A stretch of 64,000 nt of DNA from Citreicoccus inhibens. GTDB taxonomy: Bacteria > Myxococcota > Myxococcia > Myxococcales > Myxococcaceae. Made by a program: the position numbers and the translations under genes. This document shows, in pieces, positions 39,532 through 48,663 of this stretch (position 1 is the stretch's first letter; each line of letters starts with the position of its first letter). The stretch is from the NCBI RefSeq assembly GCF_019039035.1, contig NZ_JAHNZT010000027.1, forward strand, positions 1-64,000, in the 5' to 3' direction. The notes beneath the pieces are model-generated. The model did no database searches and was not told the DNA's origin. It was given only the letters and a program-made list of their open reading frames with translations.

Positions 39532-39999
39532 CTACACCTCGCCCTGCATGCCGAACACCGGGACGCCGCGGGGCAGCGCGCCCTCGGTGGGGAAGCCCTC
39601 CTTCACCCAATACTCGATGCCGCCCAGCAACTCCTTCACGCGGAAGCCCAGCGCGGTCAGACGCACGGCGGCCCGCGTGGCGCCATTGCACCCCGGGCTC
39701 CAGCAGTACACGACGATGACCTCGTCCCTGGACAGCGCCGCCGTCGTCTCGGCCGAGAGCGTGCGCGTCGGCAGATTCAGGGCGCCCGGAATGTGTCGGC
39801 GCGCGTAGGCCTCGGGGGAGCGGGTATCCACCACGACGAAGCCCTTGCACCCGCGCTCCAGGTCCAGCTTCAGGTCGGCCGCGTCCGTCTCCACCGACAG
39901 CCTGGCCAGGAAGTGCTCGCGCGCGGCCTCCGGCGAGGCCGCGGGGGTCTCCAGCACGAAGGAGAAGTGGGGCGTGTGACTCGGGGCGGCGGGGCGCAT
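39532..39999 (-). CDS. Rhodanese-like sulfurtransferase
   Basis: The 155-residue protein is a single rhodanese domain with DTRSPEAYARRHIPGALNLP and the active-site loop VVYCWSPGCNGATRAA, whose first Cys would carry the persulfide. The loop is one or two residues longer than in GlpE-type proteins and has a second Cys. Start ATG 39999 with GAGGAG seven bases upstream; an in-frame extension to 40077 lacks support. Cytoplasmic; partner unknown. Confidence 0.9.
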   Translation of the reverse strand: MRPAAPSHTPHFSFVLETPAASPEAAREHFLARLSVETDAADLKLDLERGCKGFVVVDTRSPEAYARRHIPGALNLPTRTLSAETTAALSRDEVIVVYCWSPGCNGATRAAVRLTALGFRVKELLGGIEYWVKEGFPTEGALPRGVPVFGMQGEV

Positions 40000-40338
40000 G
40001 GTGGACTCCTCACGGCGTGGGGCGAGCGACGAACGCGCGGCACTATCGCGGCGAAGTGGTCTCCTCAAAAGGTCCACTTCCGCGCGGAAGGCAGGACCAC
40101 TTTCGCTCGCCCGCTCGCTCAGTCACACGCACCCCACGGGTTCCCCTGCTACCGCATGAGAAAATGCGACCCGCGTCATCACGCGACGGACAGCGTGCGT
40201 GAAATCTTCTGCCCCGTGTCTTTGATTGAAGCCTGACGTGAAACACCGACACATTCCGTGTTGACCGAACTTGCAAGGTTTTCTGTTTGGGGCGTTAGAA
40301 TGGTTGTAGCAACACGACGGTCAACCAAGGAGGCTGTC
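40000..40338. other. Divergent intergenic region; no gene seen
   Basis: This 339-bp stretch separates the rhodanese and cupin starts. It is locally more AT-rich toward the cupin gene and carries no frame with coding bias. A candidate promoter for the cupin gene is TTGCAA (40271-40276) and TAGAAT (40296-40301), 19 bp apart; spacing is longer than ideal. A TTGACC lies at 40261. Confidence 0.5.
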
Positions 40339-40770
40339 ATGGCCAACAGGCAGATGATGGATGTCCTGGTGCACAGCTCGGAGCTCCCGTGGAAGCCGCT
40401 GGGCCCGGGAACGGCGTACCGGCTGCTGAGGGTGAGCGCGGAGACGGGGGTGTGGACCGTGATGCTGAAGATGGAGGCAGGCGCCGTCTTCGCTCCGCAC
40501 AAGCACCTGGGCGCCGCGGAGATCTTCATGCTCCAGGGACTCACCCGGGACAGGCAGGGGCTGACGCGCACGGGCGACTACCTGTACGAGCCCATTGGCG
40601 TGGAGCACGAGGCCACCACGGCCATCGAGGACTCGCTCATCCTCTTCACCGCGCACGGCCCCATCGCCTTCTACAACGACAAGGGCGGCATCGGCATGGT
40701 GCTGGACTGGGAGTTCTTCGCGCAGGCGGATGCCCAGGACCCCAACCTGAGCATGAAGAAAGCCGCCTGA
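40339..40770 (+). CDS. ChrR-like / dihydroxyacetophenone-dioxygenase-type cupin
   Basis: The 143-residue protein is a single cupin with the metal motif in FAPHKHLGAAEIFMLQG and a second motif near VEHEATTAIED. It resembles the anti-sigma ChrR cupin and 2,4'-dihydroxyacetophenone dioxygenase group, which bind Fe or Zn. A clear AAGGAGG ribosome site sits six bases before ATG 40339. No sigma factor gene is adjacent, so an enzymatic or sensor role of its own is more likely than an anti-sigma role. Confidence 0.82.
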   Translation: MANRQMMDVLVHSSELPWKPLGPGTAYRLLRVSAETGVWTVMLKMEAGAVFAPHKHLGAAEIFMLQGLTRDRQGLTRTGDYLYEPIGVEHEATTAIEDSLILFTAHGPIAFYNDKGGIGMVLDWEFFAQADAQDPNLSMKKAA

Positions 40771-40864
40771 GACGGTTTGTCACGCGCCCCACGCGGTGAC
40801 TCGGGGTGTCTGGCTATCACCGGCGGTGTCTGTCTTTGCCCGGGCCCTCGCGCGGCGGCGCCCG

Positions 40865-40886
40865 CTTCGTTCCATCGGGAACGAAG
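40865..40886. terminator. Hairpin between cupin and cyclophilin genes
   Basis: CTTCGTTCC and GGAACGAAG form a perfect 9-bp stem with the 4-base loop ATCG. It lies 95 bp after the cupin stop and 62 bp before the cyclophilin start. No T-tract follows, so it may be a weak terminator or a leader structure. Confidence 0.45.
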
Positions 40887-40948
40887 GGACGGGCCGCCTC
40901 GCATTCCACGCCGCGCGCGACCTCAAAGCGGAATAGGATGCGCGCGCC

Positions 40949-41644
40949 ATGCGCACTCGCCTCCTGACCCTGGGTTTCCTCTGCCTCGCACTGACCGCCT
41001 GCTCCAAGGAGAAGGAAGGACAGTCCGGCGGCAAGAGTTCCACGACGACCACGCCGCAGAGCGTGGAGTTGAACACCGACGCCGCCACCGCCAAGGGCTG
41101 GCAGAAGAAGGCCCTGGACGGTCAGGAGCTCTTCGCGACCCTGACGACGAATCAGGGCCCCATCGTCGTGCGGCTGTTCTCCAAGGACGCGCCCAAGACG
41201 GTGTCCAACTTCGTGGGCCTCGCCAGCGGTGAGCAGCCATGGATTGACCCGGCCACGGGCCAGCGCGTGGAGGGGCGCCCGCTGTACAACGGCCTCACCT
41301 TCCACCGCGTCATCCCCGGCTTCATGATTCAGGGCGGTGACCCCACCGGCACCGGCCGCGGCAGCCCGGGCTACCGGTTCGAGGACGAGTTCCAGGGCAG
41401 CCACTCGTTCGACAAGCCGGGCATCCTGGCCATGGCCAACGCGGGCCCGCGGACGAACGGCAGCCAGTTCTTCATCACCACCTCCACGCCCGCGTACCTC
41501 AACGGCCGCCACACCATCTTCGGTGAGGTGGTGAAGGGCTACGAGGTGGTGGAGAAGATCTCCAACGTGCCGCGCGACGCGCAGGACAAGCCCGCGGAGC
41601 CGGTGGTCATCCAGTCCATCCAGGTGAGCGACTCGCAGCCGTGA
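40949..41644 (+). CDS. Cyclophilin-type peptidyl-prolyl isomerase lipoprotein
   Basis: The 231-residue product has a signal peptide with a lipobox (LALTACSK), a Ser/Thr-rich linker and a cyclophilin domain (FHRVIPGFMIQGGDPTGTGRG, GILAMANAGPRTNGSQFFIT, LNGRHTIFGEV). It should speed prolyl isomerisation of proteins in the periplasm. Arg in FHRV and the Gln-Gly-Gly block are intact, so it should be active. The stop overlaps the esterase start (GTGA), so the pair is translationally coupled. Confidence 0.94.
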   Translation: MRTRLLTLGFLCLALTACSKEKEGQSGGKSSTTTTPQSVELNTDAATAKGWQKKALDGQELFATLTTNQGPIVVRLFSKDAPKTVSNFVGLASGEQPWIDPATGQRVEGRPLYNGLTFHRVIPGFMIQGGDPTGTGRGSPGYRFEDEFQGSHSFDKPGILAMANAGPRTNGSQFFITTSTPAYLNGRHTIFGEVVKGYEVVEKISNVPRDAQDKPAEPVVIQSIQVSDSQP

Positions 41645-42381
41645 CGAACCTGCGCATGCGGCAGGTCTCGACGCGGCTCGGTGACCTGGACTGCCACGTG
41701 GTGGATGCGCTGCCCGAGGGCGCCATGCCCTCGCTGGCCGTCGTCCTGTGTCATGGCTTCGGCGCGCCGGGGACGGACCTGGTCGCGCTGGCGCCGGAGC
41801 TGGCCTCGCTGGCGCCTCGGCTCGCCGAGTCCGTCCGCTTCGTGTTCCCCGCCGCCCCGCTGACGCTCGCCGAGTTCGGCATGCCCGCGGGGCGCGCGTG
41901 GTTCCACCTGCCGCCCGAGTTGCTCATGGGGCAGCAGCGGGACTGGACGCGCTTCACGCAGGAAGTGCCTCCGGGCATGCCGGCCGCGCGCCGCGCCGTG
42001 ATGAACACCGTGTCCGCGCTGTCCGCCGCGACGAAACTCCCCTACGGCCGCATCGTGCTGGGGGGCTTCAGCCAGGGCGCCATGGTGACGACGGACGTCT
42101 CGCTGCGGCTGGAAGAGGCGCCCGCGGGCTTGAGCATCCTCTCCGGCACGCTCACCGCCGAGCCGGAGTGGCGGACTCGCGCCGCCGCGCGCAAGGGGCT
42201 CCCCGTGTTCCAGGCCCATGGCCGCTACGACCCCGTGCTGCCCTTCCAGGAAGCCGAGCGGCTGCGCGACCTGCTGGTGGAGTCCGGCCTGGCGGTGGAG
42301 TTCCTACCTTTCGACGGGCCCCACACGATTGCGTCCGAGGAGATGGAGCGACTGGCGGCCTTCCTCGTGGCGCGGCTGTAG
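41641..42381 (+). CDS. Phospholipase/carboxylesterase-family hydrolase
   Basis: The 246-residue alpha/beta hydrolase has the nucleophile elbow GGFSQGAM, Asp in HGRYDPVLP and His in FDGPHTI, completing a catalytic triad. It belongs to the YpfH/APT-like carboxylesterase group acting on short acyl esters or thioesters. GTG at 41641 overlaps the cyclophilin stop. No signal peptide, so it is cytoplasmic although its neighbour is a lipoprotein. Confidence 0.9.
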   Translation: MTNLRMRQVSTRLGDLDCHVVDALPEGAMPSLAVVLCHGFGAPGTDLVALAPELASLAPRLAESVRFVFPAAPLTLAEFGMPAGRAWFHLPPELLMGQQRDWTRFTQEVPPGMPAARRAVMNTVSALSAATKLPYGRIVLGGFSQGAMVTTDVSLRLEEAPAGLSILSGTLTAEPEWRTRAAARKGLPVFQAHGRYDPVLPFQEAERLRDLLVESGLAVEFLPFDGPHTIASEEMERLAAFLVARL

Positions 42382-42407
42382 CGGGCGGACCGACGCGGGA
42401 GGCGCGC

Positions 42408-42824
42408 ATGTACCACGCGAGGGAGCTGACGGTGTCCACCCGGGGTCGCGACTTCGTGGACATCACCCGCGACGTGCAGGAGGCGGTGCGCGAGAGCGGC
42501 GCGAAGCAGGGCCTGTGCACCGTGTTCCTGCATCACACCAGCGCGTCGCTCGTGCTCTGCGAGAACGCGGACCCGGACGTGCGCCGCGACCTGGAGGCCT
42601 TCTGCTCGCGGCTCGTGCGGGATGGGGATCCACTGTTCCAGCATGACGCGGAGGGGCCGGACGACATGGCCGCGCACATCCGCACGGTGCTGACGCACAG
42701 CTCCCTCACCGTGCCGGTGAAGCACGGCGCGGCGGACCTGGGCACCTGGCAGGGCGTCTACGTCTGGGAGCACCGCACGTCGCCCCACCGGCGGCGTGTC
42801 ACCGTGTCGGTGCTCGGCGGCTGA
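42408..42824 (+). CDS. YjbQ/UPF0047 family protein
   Basis: The 138-residue protein matches the YjbQ family, with the hallmark CTVFLHHTSASLVLCENADPDVRRD at residues 37-61 and a C-terminal GTWQGVYVWEHR. Members complement thiamin-phosphate synthase defects weakly and may bind a metal with the conserved His cluster; the true role is unsettled. Start ATG 42408 with GGGAGG upstream, 26 bp after the esterase gene, so probably the same operon. Confidence 0.93.
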   Translation: MYHARELTVSTRGRDFVDITRDVQEAVRESGAKQGLCTVFLHHTSASLVLCENADPDVRRDLEAFCSRLVRDGDPLFQHDAEGPDDMAAHIRTVLTHSSLTVPVKHGAADLGTWQGVYVWEHRTSPHRRRVTVSVLGG

Positions 42825-42834
42825 AGGCGCGCGG

Positions 42835-43467
42835 CTACTTGCGCTCCAGCAGCGCGAGCCGCAGCCCCAGGCCCACGAACACGGCGCCGGTGGCGCGCTG
42901 GAACCACGGCGCGCCGCCGAGCCGCTGCTTCGTCCACCGCCCCGCCCCGCTCGCCGCCCACGCCACGCACGCGAGCACCAGCGTGCCTGACACGTTGAAC
43001 AGCACGCCGAGCAGCACGAACTGCCCCGTCACCGCCCCGCGCGACGGGTCCACGAACTGCGGCAGGAAGGCGAGGAAGAACAGCGCCACCTTCGGGTTCA
43101 GCACATTGGTGACGATGCCCTGGCGGAAGATGGCGCCCATGCGCGCGCGCTCCACGACAGGCGCCTGGAGCGTGGCGGGGGCCTTGCTCAGCAGGGCCTT
43201 GAGCCCGAGGAACACGAGGTACGCGGCGCCGGCGTACTTCACGACCTCGAAGGCGAGCGGCACCGCCATCAACATGCCGGACAGGCCCGCCGCGATGGCG
43301 AACGTGTGCACCAGACAGCCCACCGCGATGCCGAGCGCGGAGACGAAGCCCGCCTTGCGTCCCTCGCTGGCGGAGCGCGCGAGGACATAGAGCATGTCCG
43401 GCCCCGGCGTGACGTTGAGGGTGAGCGTCGCGGCGAGGAACACCAGGAGCGTGGAGATGGGGGGCAT
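42835..43467 (-). CDS. LysE/RhtB-family amino-acid exporter
   Basis: The 210-residue product has five to six transmembrane helices and the family motif TPGPDMLYVLARSASEGRKAG near the N-terminus, with FFLAFLPQFVDPSRG in the middle. LysE/RhtB proteins export amino acids such as homoserine, threonine or lysine. Start ATG 43467. It is convergent with yjbQ and upstream of nothing on its strand except the L,D-transpeptidase gene. Confidence 0.93.
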   Translation of the reverse strand: MPPISTLLVFLAATLTLNVTPGPDMLYVLARSASEGRKAGFVSALGIAVGCLVHTFAIAAGLSGMLMAVPLAFEVVKYAGAAYLVFLGLKALLSKAPATLQAPVVERARMGAIFRQGIVTNVLNPKVALFFLAFLPQFVDPSRGAVTGQFVLLGVLFNVSGTLVLACVAWAASGAGRWTKQRLGGAPWFQRATGAVFVGLGLRLALLERK

Positions 43468-43516
43468 GGGCTCACTCTAATCCGAGCAAGCCATGGGGGG
43501 CCGTCTCCGTGCCAGC

Positions 43517-45610
43517 TCAGCGGGTGTTCACCGCGACGGACACCTTGCGGCCGGGCCGGGCCACGACGCGCGACTGCCCGCGAATGCGCACCCACGAGCC
43601 TGGGACGTCATGCGTCGCATGGACCATGGACCAGCCCAGGGGTACCTCCGGGGCGGTCCACGCGTAGAGGGCCCGCGCGTCCTTGGGCGCCAGGTTGATG
43701 CAGCCGTGGCTCACCGGCTCGCCGAAGCGGTCATGCCAGTAGGCGGTGTGCAGCGCGAAGTCCCCCTGGAAGAACATGGTCCACGGCACCGTGGCCACCG
43801 TGTACGAGGCCATGCCCGTGCGGCCGCGCATGTCGGCCTCGGCGAACTTGACCCAGATGCGATAGAGGCCCTCGGGGGTGTCGGTGCCCGGGGCTCCGGA
43901 CGAGACGAGCGTCGCGTAGACGGGCCGCTCGCCCTCGTAGGCCACGAGCACCTGCGCATCCAGGTCCACGTCCAGCCAGCGCTCGCCGGGCTCCACTTGC
44001 GGCGGAGCCGGCAGATACCAGGCGACGTGCAGGTCATCGCGCGCCACCCAGTATCCGTCGGCGATGCGCACCCAGCGGCCATCGGCGGACAGCTCATGGA
44101 CGGCCACCAGCGTGCGCGGCGGGAGCACCGTGGCGCGCGGAGCGTGCGCATCGGGAGCCCGGCGGACCTCCACGGCGGCGCGAGGCGTGGTGCGAGACTG
44201 GGCCCAGGCGAACGGGTTGGGCAGCTCGGACAGCATATCCGCGTCGAGCCCGCTGAAGTCCGAGGGCCGATACTCGCGCAGCGCGCGCGCCTCGAAGTAG
44301 CGGCCATCGGTGGTGCGCCAGAACGTGCGCCGTCCGACCTTCACCTGTCCGCTCAGCTTCACGGTCACCGAGCCCTTGAGGAGCACGCCTTTGCGACGCG
44401 CGCGCGCCAGCGCGAGGCTCGGGTACGCGCGCACGCGGTGGCCCACCACGCGCGCATAGATGCCGGGCGTCAATTCACCATCCAGGACGCGGGGCAGCTC
44501 GCGCACGCGGGGCTCGCGGAAGTTCGGCTCCAGATAGCGCTCGCAGACCCAGCCTTGGGGCTCAATCTCCACCCACGCCTCGCAGTCGGGTCCGCGCATG
44601 GCGCCCTTCCAACGCACGCGCATGTCCTGAGCCACCGTGCCCAGCGGCTCCGAACTCTGCCGAGGCTCCGAGCGAACCGCGATGGAGCGGCGAACCCGCA
44701 GCGAGCCTGCATCCGGGGCGTACGCGATGACCACCACGCCCGCGTCCGCGCCCACTGAGGTCACGCGAGGCTCGGGCTCCAACACAGGGACCTCGGAATC
44801 GACTGGCGCCTCGGCGTCCACGAGGGGCTCGCCGTCCGGGCCCAGCGGCAGGATGGGGACATCGTCCTCGGTGATGACGACGGGGGTGTCCTCACCAGGA
44901 AGGGCTTCCTCCTGCTCGGAGCGGGACGCGCCAGAAGCGTGAGGGCCCGCGCTGAGGGACAGTTCCTCCGCGCCTGCGTGTGTGCCCTGCGGCTCGGAGG
45001 CGAGATCGACCACGGGAGGAGGCTCGCCCCGAGGCCGCCCGGATTCAGCCTGCGGATCCGTGCGGCGCCACGTGGACAGCAAGTCAGCAGTGCCGCTCGG
45101 AGCAATACCAGCCGTACCGCTCGGAGCAGCAGCTGTTCCGCGCGAAGGAGCCGCAGCCGTGTCGTGCCCCATCGTGTGCGGAGCCGCGAAGGCTCCCCCC
45201 ACGTCCGTGCCCGCACGCAGCGCATCCTGTGTGTTGGCCTCCCCCTCTGTCGCGTGTGGCACACCAGATGGGTCCGCGGCCGGAAGCGCTCCACCCGAGG
45301 CCGGCGATGCGCCAGCCACGACAGGTGAATCCGAGGGCGATGGCCCATGCGCTTCTGCAACCGCCTGGGCTTCTTCCGCAGCGGGTGCATGCGGTTCATT
45401 CAGGCTCGGAGCACCAGACGCCTCCGTGTCCCCGTTCGCGGAGGACGGTCTCTCCTCTCGGAGTCTCGCCTCCGTCGCGGCCTCGCGTTCAGAACGCGAG
45501 TCGGGGCCTCCTCTCGAGGAGGAAGCACCCGAAACGGCAGGAGCATCGGGAGCAGGAGCGGAACACGCGGCGATGAACAACGGCAGAGCGAGCGGGAGCC
45601 AACGCGTCAT
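43517..45610 (-). CDS. L,D-transpeptidase lipoprotein with long disordered stalk
   Basis: The 697-residue product has a lipobox (PLFIAACSAP) followed by about 270 residues rich in Ala, Pro, Ser, Gly and Glu that look disordered. Then come SH3-like peptidoglycan-binding modules about residues 300-540, and a C-terminal YkuD domain with the catalytic motif PVSHGCINLAPKDA. YkuD enzymes form 3-3 cross-links in peptidoglycan or attach lipoproteins to it. The lipid anchor plus a long stalk would let the enzyme reach the wall from a membrane. Start ATG 45610. Base composition in the stalk is similar to neighbours. Confidence 0.88.
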   Translation of the reverse strand: MTRWLPLALPLFIAACSAPAPDAPAVSGASSSRGGPDSRSEREAATEARLREERPSSANGDTEASGAPSLNEPHAPAAEEAQAVAEAHGPSPSDSPVVAGASPASGGALPAADPSGVPHATEGEANTQDALRAGTDVGGAFAAPHTMGHDTAAAPSRGTAAAPSGTAGIAPSGTADLLSTWRRTDPQAESGRPRGEPPPVVDLASEPQGTHAGAEELSLSAGPHASGASRSEQEEALPGEDTPVVITEDDVPILPLGPDGEPLVDAEAPVDSEVPVLEPEPRVTSVGADAGVVVIAYAPDAGSLRVRRSIAVRSEPRQSSEPLGTVAQDMRVRWKGAMRGPDCEAWVEIEPQGWVCERYLEPNFREPRVRELPRVLDGELTPGIYARVVGHRVRAYPSLALARARRKGVLLKGSVTVKLSGQVKVGRRTFWRTTDGRYFEARALREYRPSDFSGLDADMLSELPNPFAWAQSRTTPRAAVEVRRAPDAHAPRATVLPPRTLVAVHELSADGRWVRIADGYWVARDDLHVAWYLPAPPQVEPGERWLDVDLDAQVLVAYEGERPVYATLVSSGAPGTDTPEGLYRIWVKFAEADMRGRTGMASYTVATVPWTMFFQGDFALHTAYWHDRFGEPVSHGCINLAPKDARALYAWTAPEVPLGWSMVHATHDVPGSWVRIRGQSRVVARPGRKVSVAVNTR

Positions 45611-45802
45611 CTGCGAGACACGGTACGGATCCGCGCTGACAGTCTCAACGTCGTCTCAGGTGCGATCCCCTGCGCGAGACGCGGCGGGAGTGCGTATCCC
45701 GTGCGCCCGCAACGGCGCTTGCCGCGAGGAACGGAAAGTCAGCGGCCTCCCGTCGCCTTGCGGGCAGCGACCCATGACCCGCGGGCGGACCGAACGCCGC
45801 GC

Positions 45803-46604
45803 TCAGCTCAAACTTTCCGCGCGGTATCGAGCAATCAGCCTCGTGCGCACCGCGTGCTGGCAGACGCGCGTGAAGAACCACACGCGAGCAGGATGTGCCG
45901 CACCGCGAGCCCCGTGCCCCACACCAGCGACGACGCGGGGAACGCCTCGCCCGCGAGGATGGTGCGCATGCCCTCGAACACATACGACGGCGGCAGCACC
46001 CGCGAGATGGCCTGCGTCCAGTGCGGCAACGTGGACACCGGATGAGACACCCCGGCGAACGGAGACAGCAGGCTCGGGCTGGGCCACACGAACCACTCCG
46101 ACGCGGGCCCGAACCGCAGCACCCGCGCACTTCCGAACACGCCGAGCGCGATGCCAGACAAGAACAAGCTGAGCAGGAACGGCAACAGCGCCAGCCCGTA
46201 GGCGGAGAAGGACAACCCGAAGCCCGCCGTCGTCAACACCCACGTCACGACGAGCCCCACGGAGCCGGTCGCGATGCTCGACGTCACCATGCCCGTGACG
46301 TACTCGGCGATGGACAGCGGCGTGGCGAAGAAGTTGAGGGTGTTGCGCGACCCGACGTCCTCGAAGAAGGCCATCGCCCCCTCCTGCATCACGCGGGTGA
46401 AGAACTCGCTGAGGAGCACCGCGCCAGCAGCACCGGCACGAAGTTGAAGCCCGCCGCGGTGACGCGGTTGAGACAGCGGCCGATGCCCCCCCACGGCACC
46501 ATGTCGAGGGCCACCCACGCGAACAGGGGCAGCACGCGCGCGGGACTCTCACGCAAGAGATAGAACTGGCGCAGCGTAATGGCGGCGACTCGACCCAGGC
46601 GCAT
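45803..46604 (-). pseudogene. ABC-2 exporter permease, frameshifted remnant
   Basis: Homology to ABC-2 type permeases is split over three frames. It begins at ATG 46604 with MRLGRVAAITLRQFYLLRES and runs to about 46430 (FNFVPVLL), continues in another frame with LLSEFFTRVMQEGAMAFFED to about 45890 (RHILLAC), and ends in a third with RTRLIARYRAESLS at 45803. The pieces join in the right order without loss, so at least two small indels have broken the gene. It follows the ATPase remnant by 5 bp, as in an intact exporter operon. Confidence 0.8.
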
Positions 46605-46609
46605 GGCGC

Positions 46610-47250
46610 TCACGCCTTTCCCAGCGAGAGGGGCTCGCGCGCGACGGTGATGAAGAGTCCTTCCAGCGTCTGCTTGCCGTGCTCGCGCGGCAGCGTCCAC
46701 GGATTGCCTTCGAGCAGGATGCGCCCACGCGCGAGAAACAACAGGCGGTCACATCGTGCAGGCCGTACGACGTCCAGAGGACCCCGCCGGGCCCCTCGGC
46801 GGCGAACACACGAATCTTCGCGCGCAGGTCCTGAGCCGTCGCCGGGTCCAGCGATGCGGTGGGCTCGTCGAGAAACAAGAGCCACGGACGTTTCAACGGG
46901 GCCTTGGCCAACGCCACGCGCGTCTGCGCACCCGAAGAGAGCACGCCGCACTTCACGTCCAGGAACGCCTGGAGGCCGAACTGCGCCAGCACCTCCTCGA
47001 TGCGGGCCACCAGCGAGGCCCCCCGTACAGCAACCCGAAGATGCGCAGGTCCTGCACGACGGTGAGGTTGCCCGGCAGCGGCGCGTACATCGCCGCGAAG
47101 TCCGTGCGCTCCAGCGCCCGCGAGCGCTCGGTGGCGAGGTTCACGCCCTCGACGTGGATGCTGTCCGCGCGAGACTTCACCTGGAACGACGGCCCGTCCA
47201 CGCCACGGCGTCGCCATGGCGCCTGCGCACCGCCGAGACCGCGAGCACCG
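46610..47250 (-). pseudogene. ABC exporter ATP-binding protein, degenerate remnant
   Basis: Recognisable pieces are LAVSAVRRRHGDAVA, VDGPSFQVK, SIHVEGVNLATERSRALER, YAPLPGNLTVVQDLRIFGLL, the signature-like VLSSGAQTRVALAKA, Walker B LLFLDEPTASLDP, and TLPREHGKQTLEGLF. They lie in three frames: shifts occur near 47205, at a run of six G near 47025, and near 46755. The stretch that should hold Walker A (GPNGAGKT) is deleted between VDGPSFQVK and SIHVEGV, about 30 residues. The protein cannot bind ATP normally, so this is a dead gene rather than only a sequencing problem. The 5' end is approximate. Confidence 0.82.
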
Positions 47251-47295
47251 GGCGCGCGGGGACTTCTTCCGAAGCGGCTGACTTGGGTACGGCCT

Positions 47296-48663
47296 TCAGC
47301 TCCGCCCCTCTCCCGAGGGAAGGGGGGGCTCGCCCTGCTCGGGCGTCTCCAGCAGTTTGTAGAGCGTCTTGCGGTCCACCGCGAGCAACCGCGCCGCCTC
47401 GCTCTTGTTGCCACCCACGTGCTGGAGCACGTGAGCCGCGTAGCGCCGCGACAGCTCAGCCAGGCTGGGGAGGTCTCCGGCCAGTCCACCCGTGAGTCGC
47501 TTGGGCGCGTCACCAATGGGCTCGGGGAAGTCCTGCGGCCCCAGCACGCCCGTCACGTTGAGCGCGAGCGCGCGCGCCACCACGTTCTCCAACTGGCGCA
47601 CGTTGCCCGGCCAGTCATACGCGGTCAGCCGAGCCATGGCGTCCGTGGTCACCACCGGACGGGCCCCACCCCGCGCATGCAGCGATGCGAAGTGATCCAC
47701 CAGCGAGGGGATGTCCTCGCGCCGCTCGCGCAGCGGGGGCAGGTGCAGGTGCACCACGTCCAGTCGGTACAGGAGGTCCTCGCGGAACAGACCCTCGGCC
47801 ACGCGCGCCTTGAGGTCCTTGTTCGTCGCCGCGAGCACGCGCACGTCCACCTTCACCGGGACGCTCTCGCCCACGCGGCGGATCTCCCCTTCCTGGAGCA
47901 CGCGCAGCAACTGGGACTGCACCTTCATCCCCACGTCGCCAATCTCGTCCAGGAACAGCGTGCCGCCGTGGGCCTCCTCGAAGAGACCGCGCCGCGCGCC
48001 CGAGGCGCCCGTGAAGCTGCCCTTCGCGTGGCCGAACAGCTCGCTCTCCATCAGCGACTCGGTGATGGCGCCGCAGTCCACGGGGATGAACGCCGCCTGT
48101 GCGCGGGTGGAGCGCCGGTGCAGCGCGCGGGCCACCATCTCCTTGCCCGTGCCCGTCTCGCCGGTAATGAGCACCGGGACGTTGCTCGTGGCCGCGCGAG
48201 CCACCTGCTTGTAGACCTCCAGCAGCGCGGGGCTGCGGCCCACCAGCGACGTGCGCTCCACCTGCTTGCGCAGCGTGCGGTTCTCCTCCACCAGCCGCTT
48301 CTGCTCCAGCGCGCGCCGCGCCACGCGCAGGATGGCGTCCACGTCGAAGGGCTTGGGCAGGTAGTCGAACGCGCCCTGCTGGATGCTGTCGAGCGCGCCC
48401 TCGATGTTGCCGAACGCCGTCACCACGATGACGGGCGTGTCCGGCAGGTGCGTGCGCACCTCCTGCAACACCTTGAGCCCATCGCCGGGCTCGGGCATGG
48501 CCATGTCGGTGAGCACCAGGTCAAAGGGCTGCTCGCCGATGCGCTCGGCCGCGCCCTTTGGATCCGCCGCCTGCGTCACCGACCCGAGCATGCCCAACAA
48601 CCGCTGCAACAGGTCCCGCGCATGCGGGTCATCGTCCACGACCAGGATTCGCGCTGTGCTCAT
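47296..48663 (-). CDS. NtrC-type response regulator with GSFTGA loop
   Basis: The 455-residue protein has a receiver with Asp53 (LVLTDMAMPEPG) and Lys in LPKPF, an AAA+ domain with TGETGTGKE and LFLDEIGD, and a Fis-like helix-turn-helix (EAARLLAVDRKTLYKLL). The sigma54 loop reads GSFTGA (residues 215-220) in place of GAFTGA. Its ATG shares one base with the stop of the kinase gene upstream, so the pair is coupled. The operon begins with a lipoprotein gene at 50601 and faces a gene with a candidate sigma54 promoter, a likely target. Confidence 0.95.
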   Translation of the reverse strand: MSTARILVVDDDPHARDLLQRLLGMLGSVTQAADPKGAAERIGEQPFDLVLTDMAMPEPGDGLKVLQEVRTHLPDTPVIVVTAFGNIEGALDSIQQGAFDYLPKPFDVDAILRVARRALEQKRLVEENRTLRKQVERTSLVGRSPALLEVYKQVARAATSNVPVLITGETGTGKEMVARALHRRSTRAQAAFIPVDCGAITESLMESELFGHAKGSFTGASGARRGLFEEAHGGTLFLDEIGDVGMKVQSQLLRVLQEGEIRRVGESVPVKVDVRVLAATNKDLKARVAEGLFREDLLYRLDVVHLHLPPLRERREDIPSLVDHFASLHARGGARPVVTTDAMARLTAYDWPGNVRQLENVVARALALNVTGVLGPQDFPEPIGDAPKRLTGGLAGDLPSLAELSRRYAAHVLQHVGGNKSEAARLLAVDRKTLYKLLETPEQGEPPLPSGEGRS

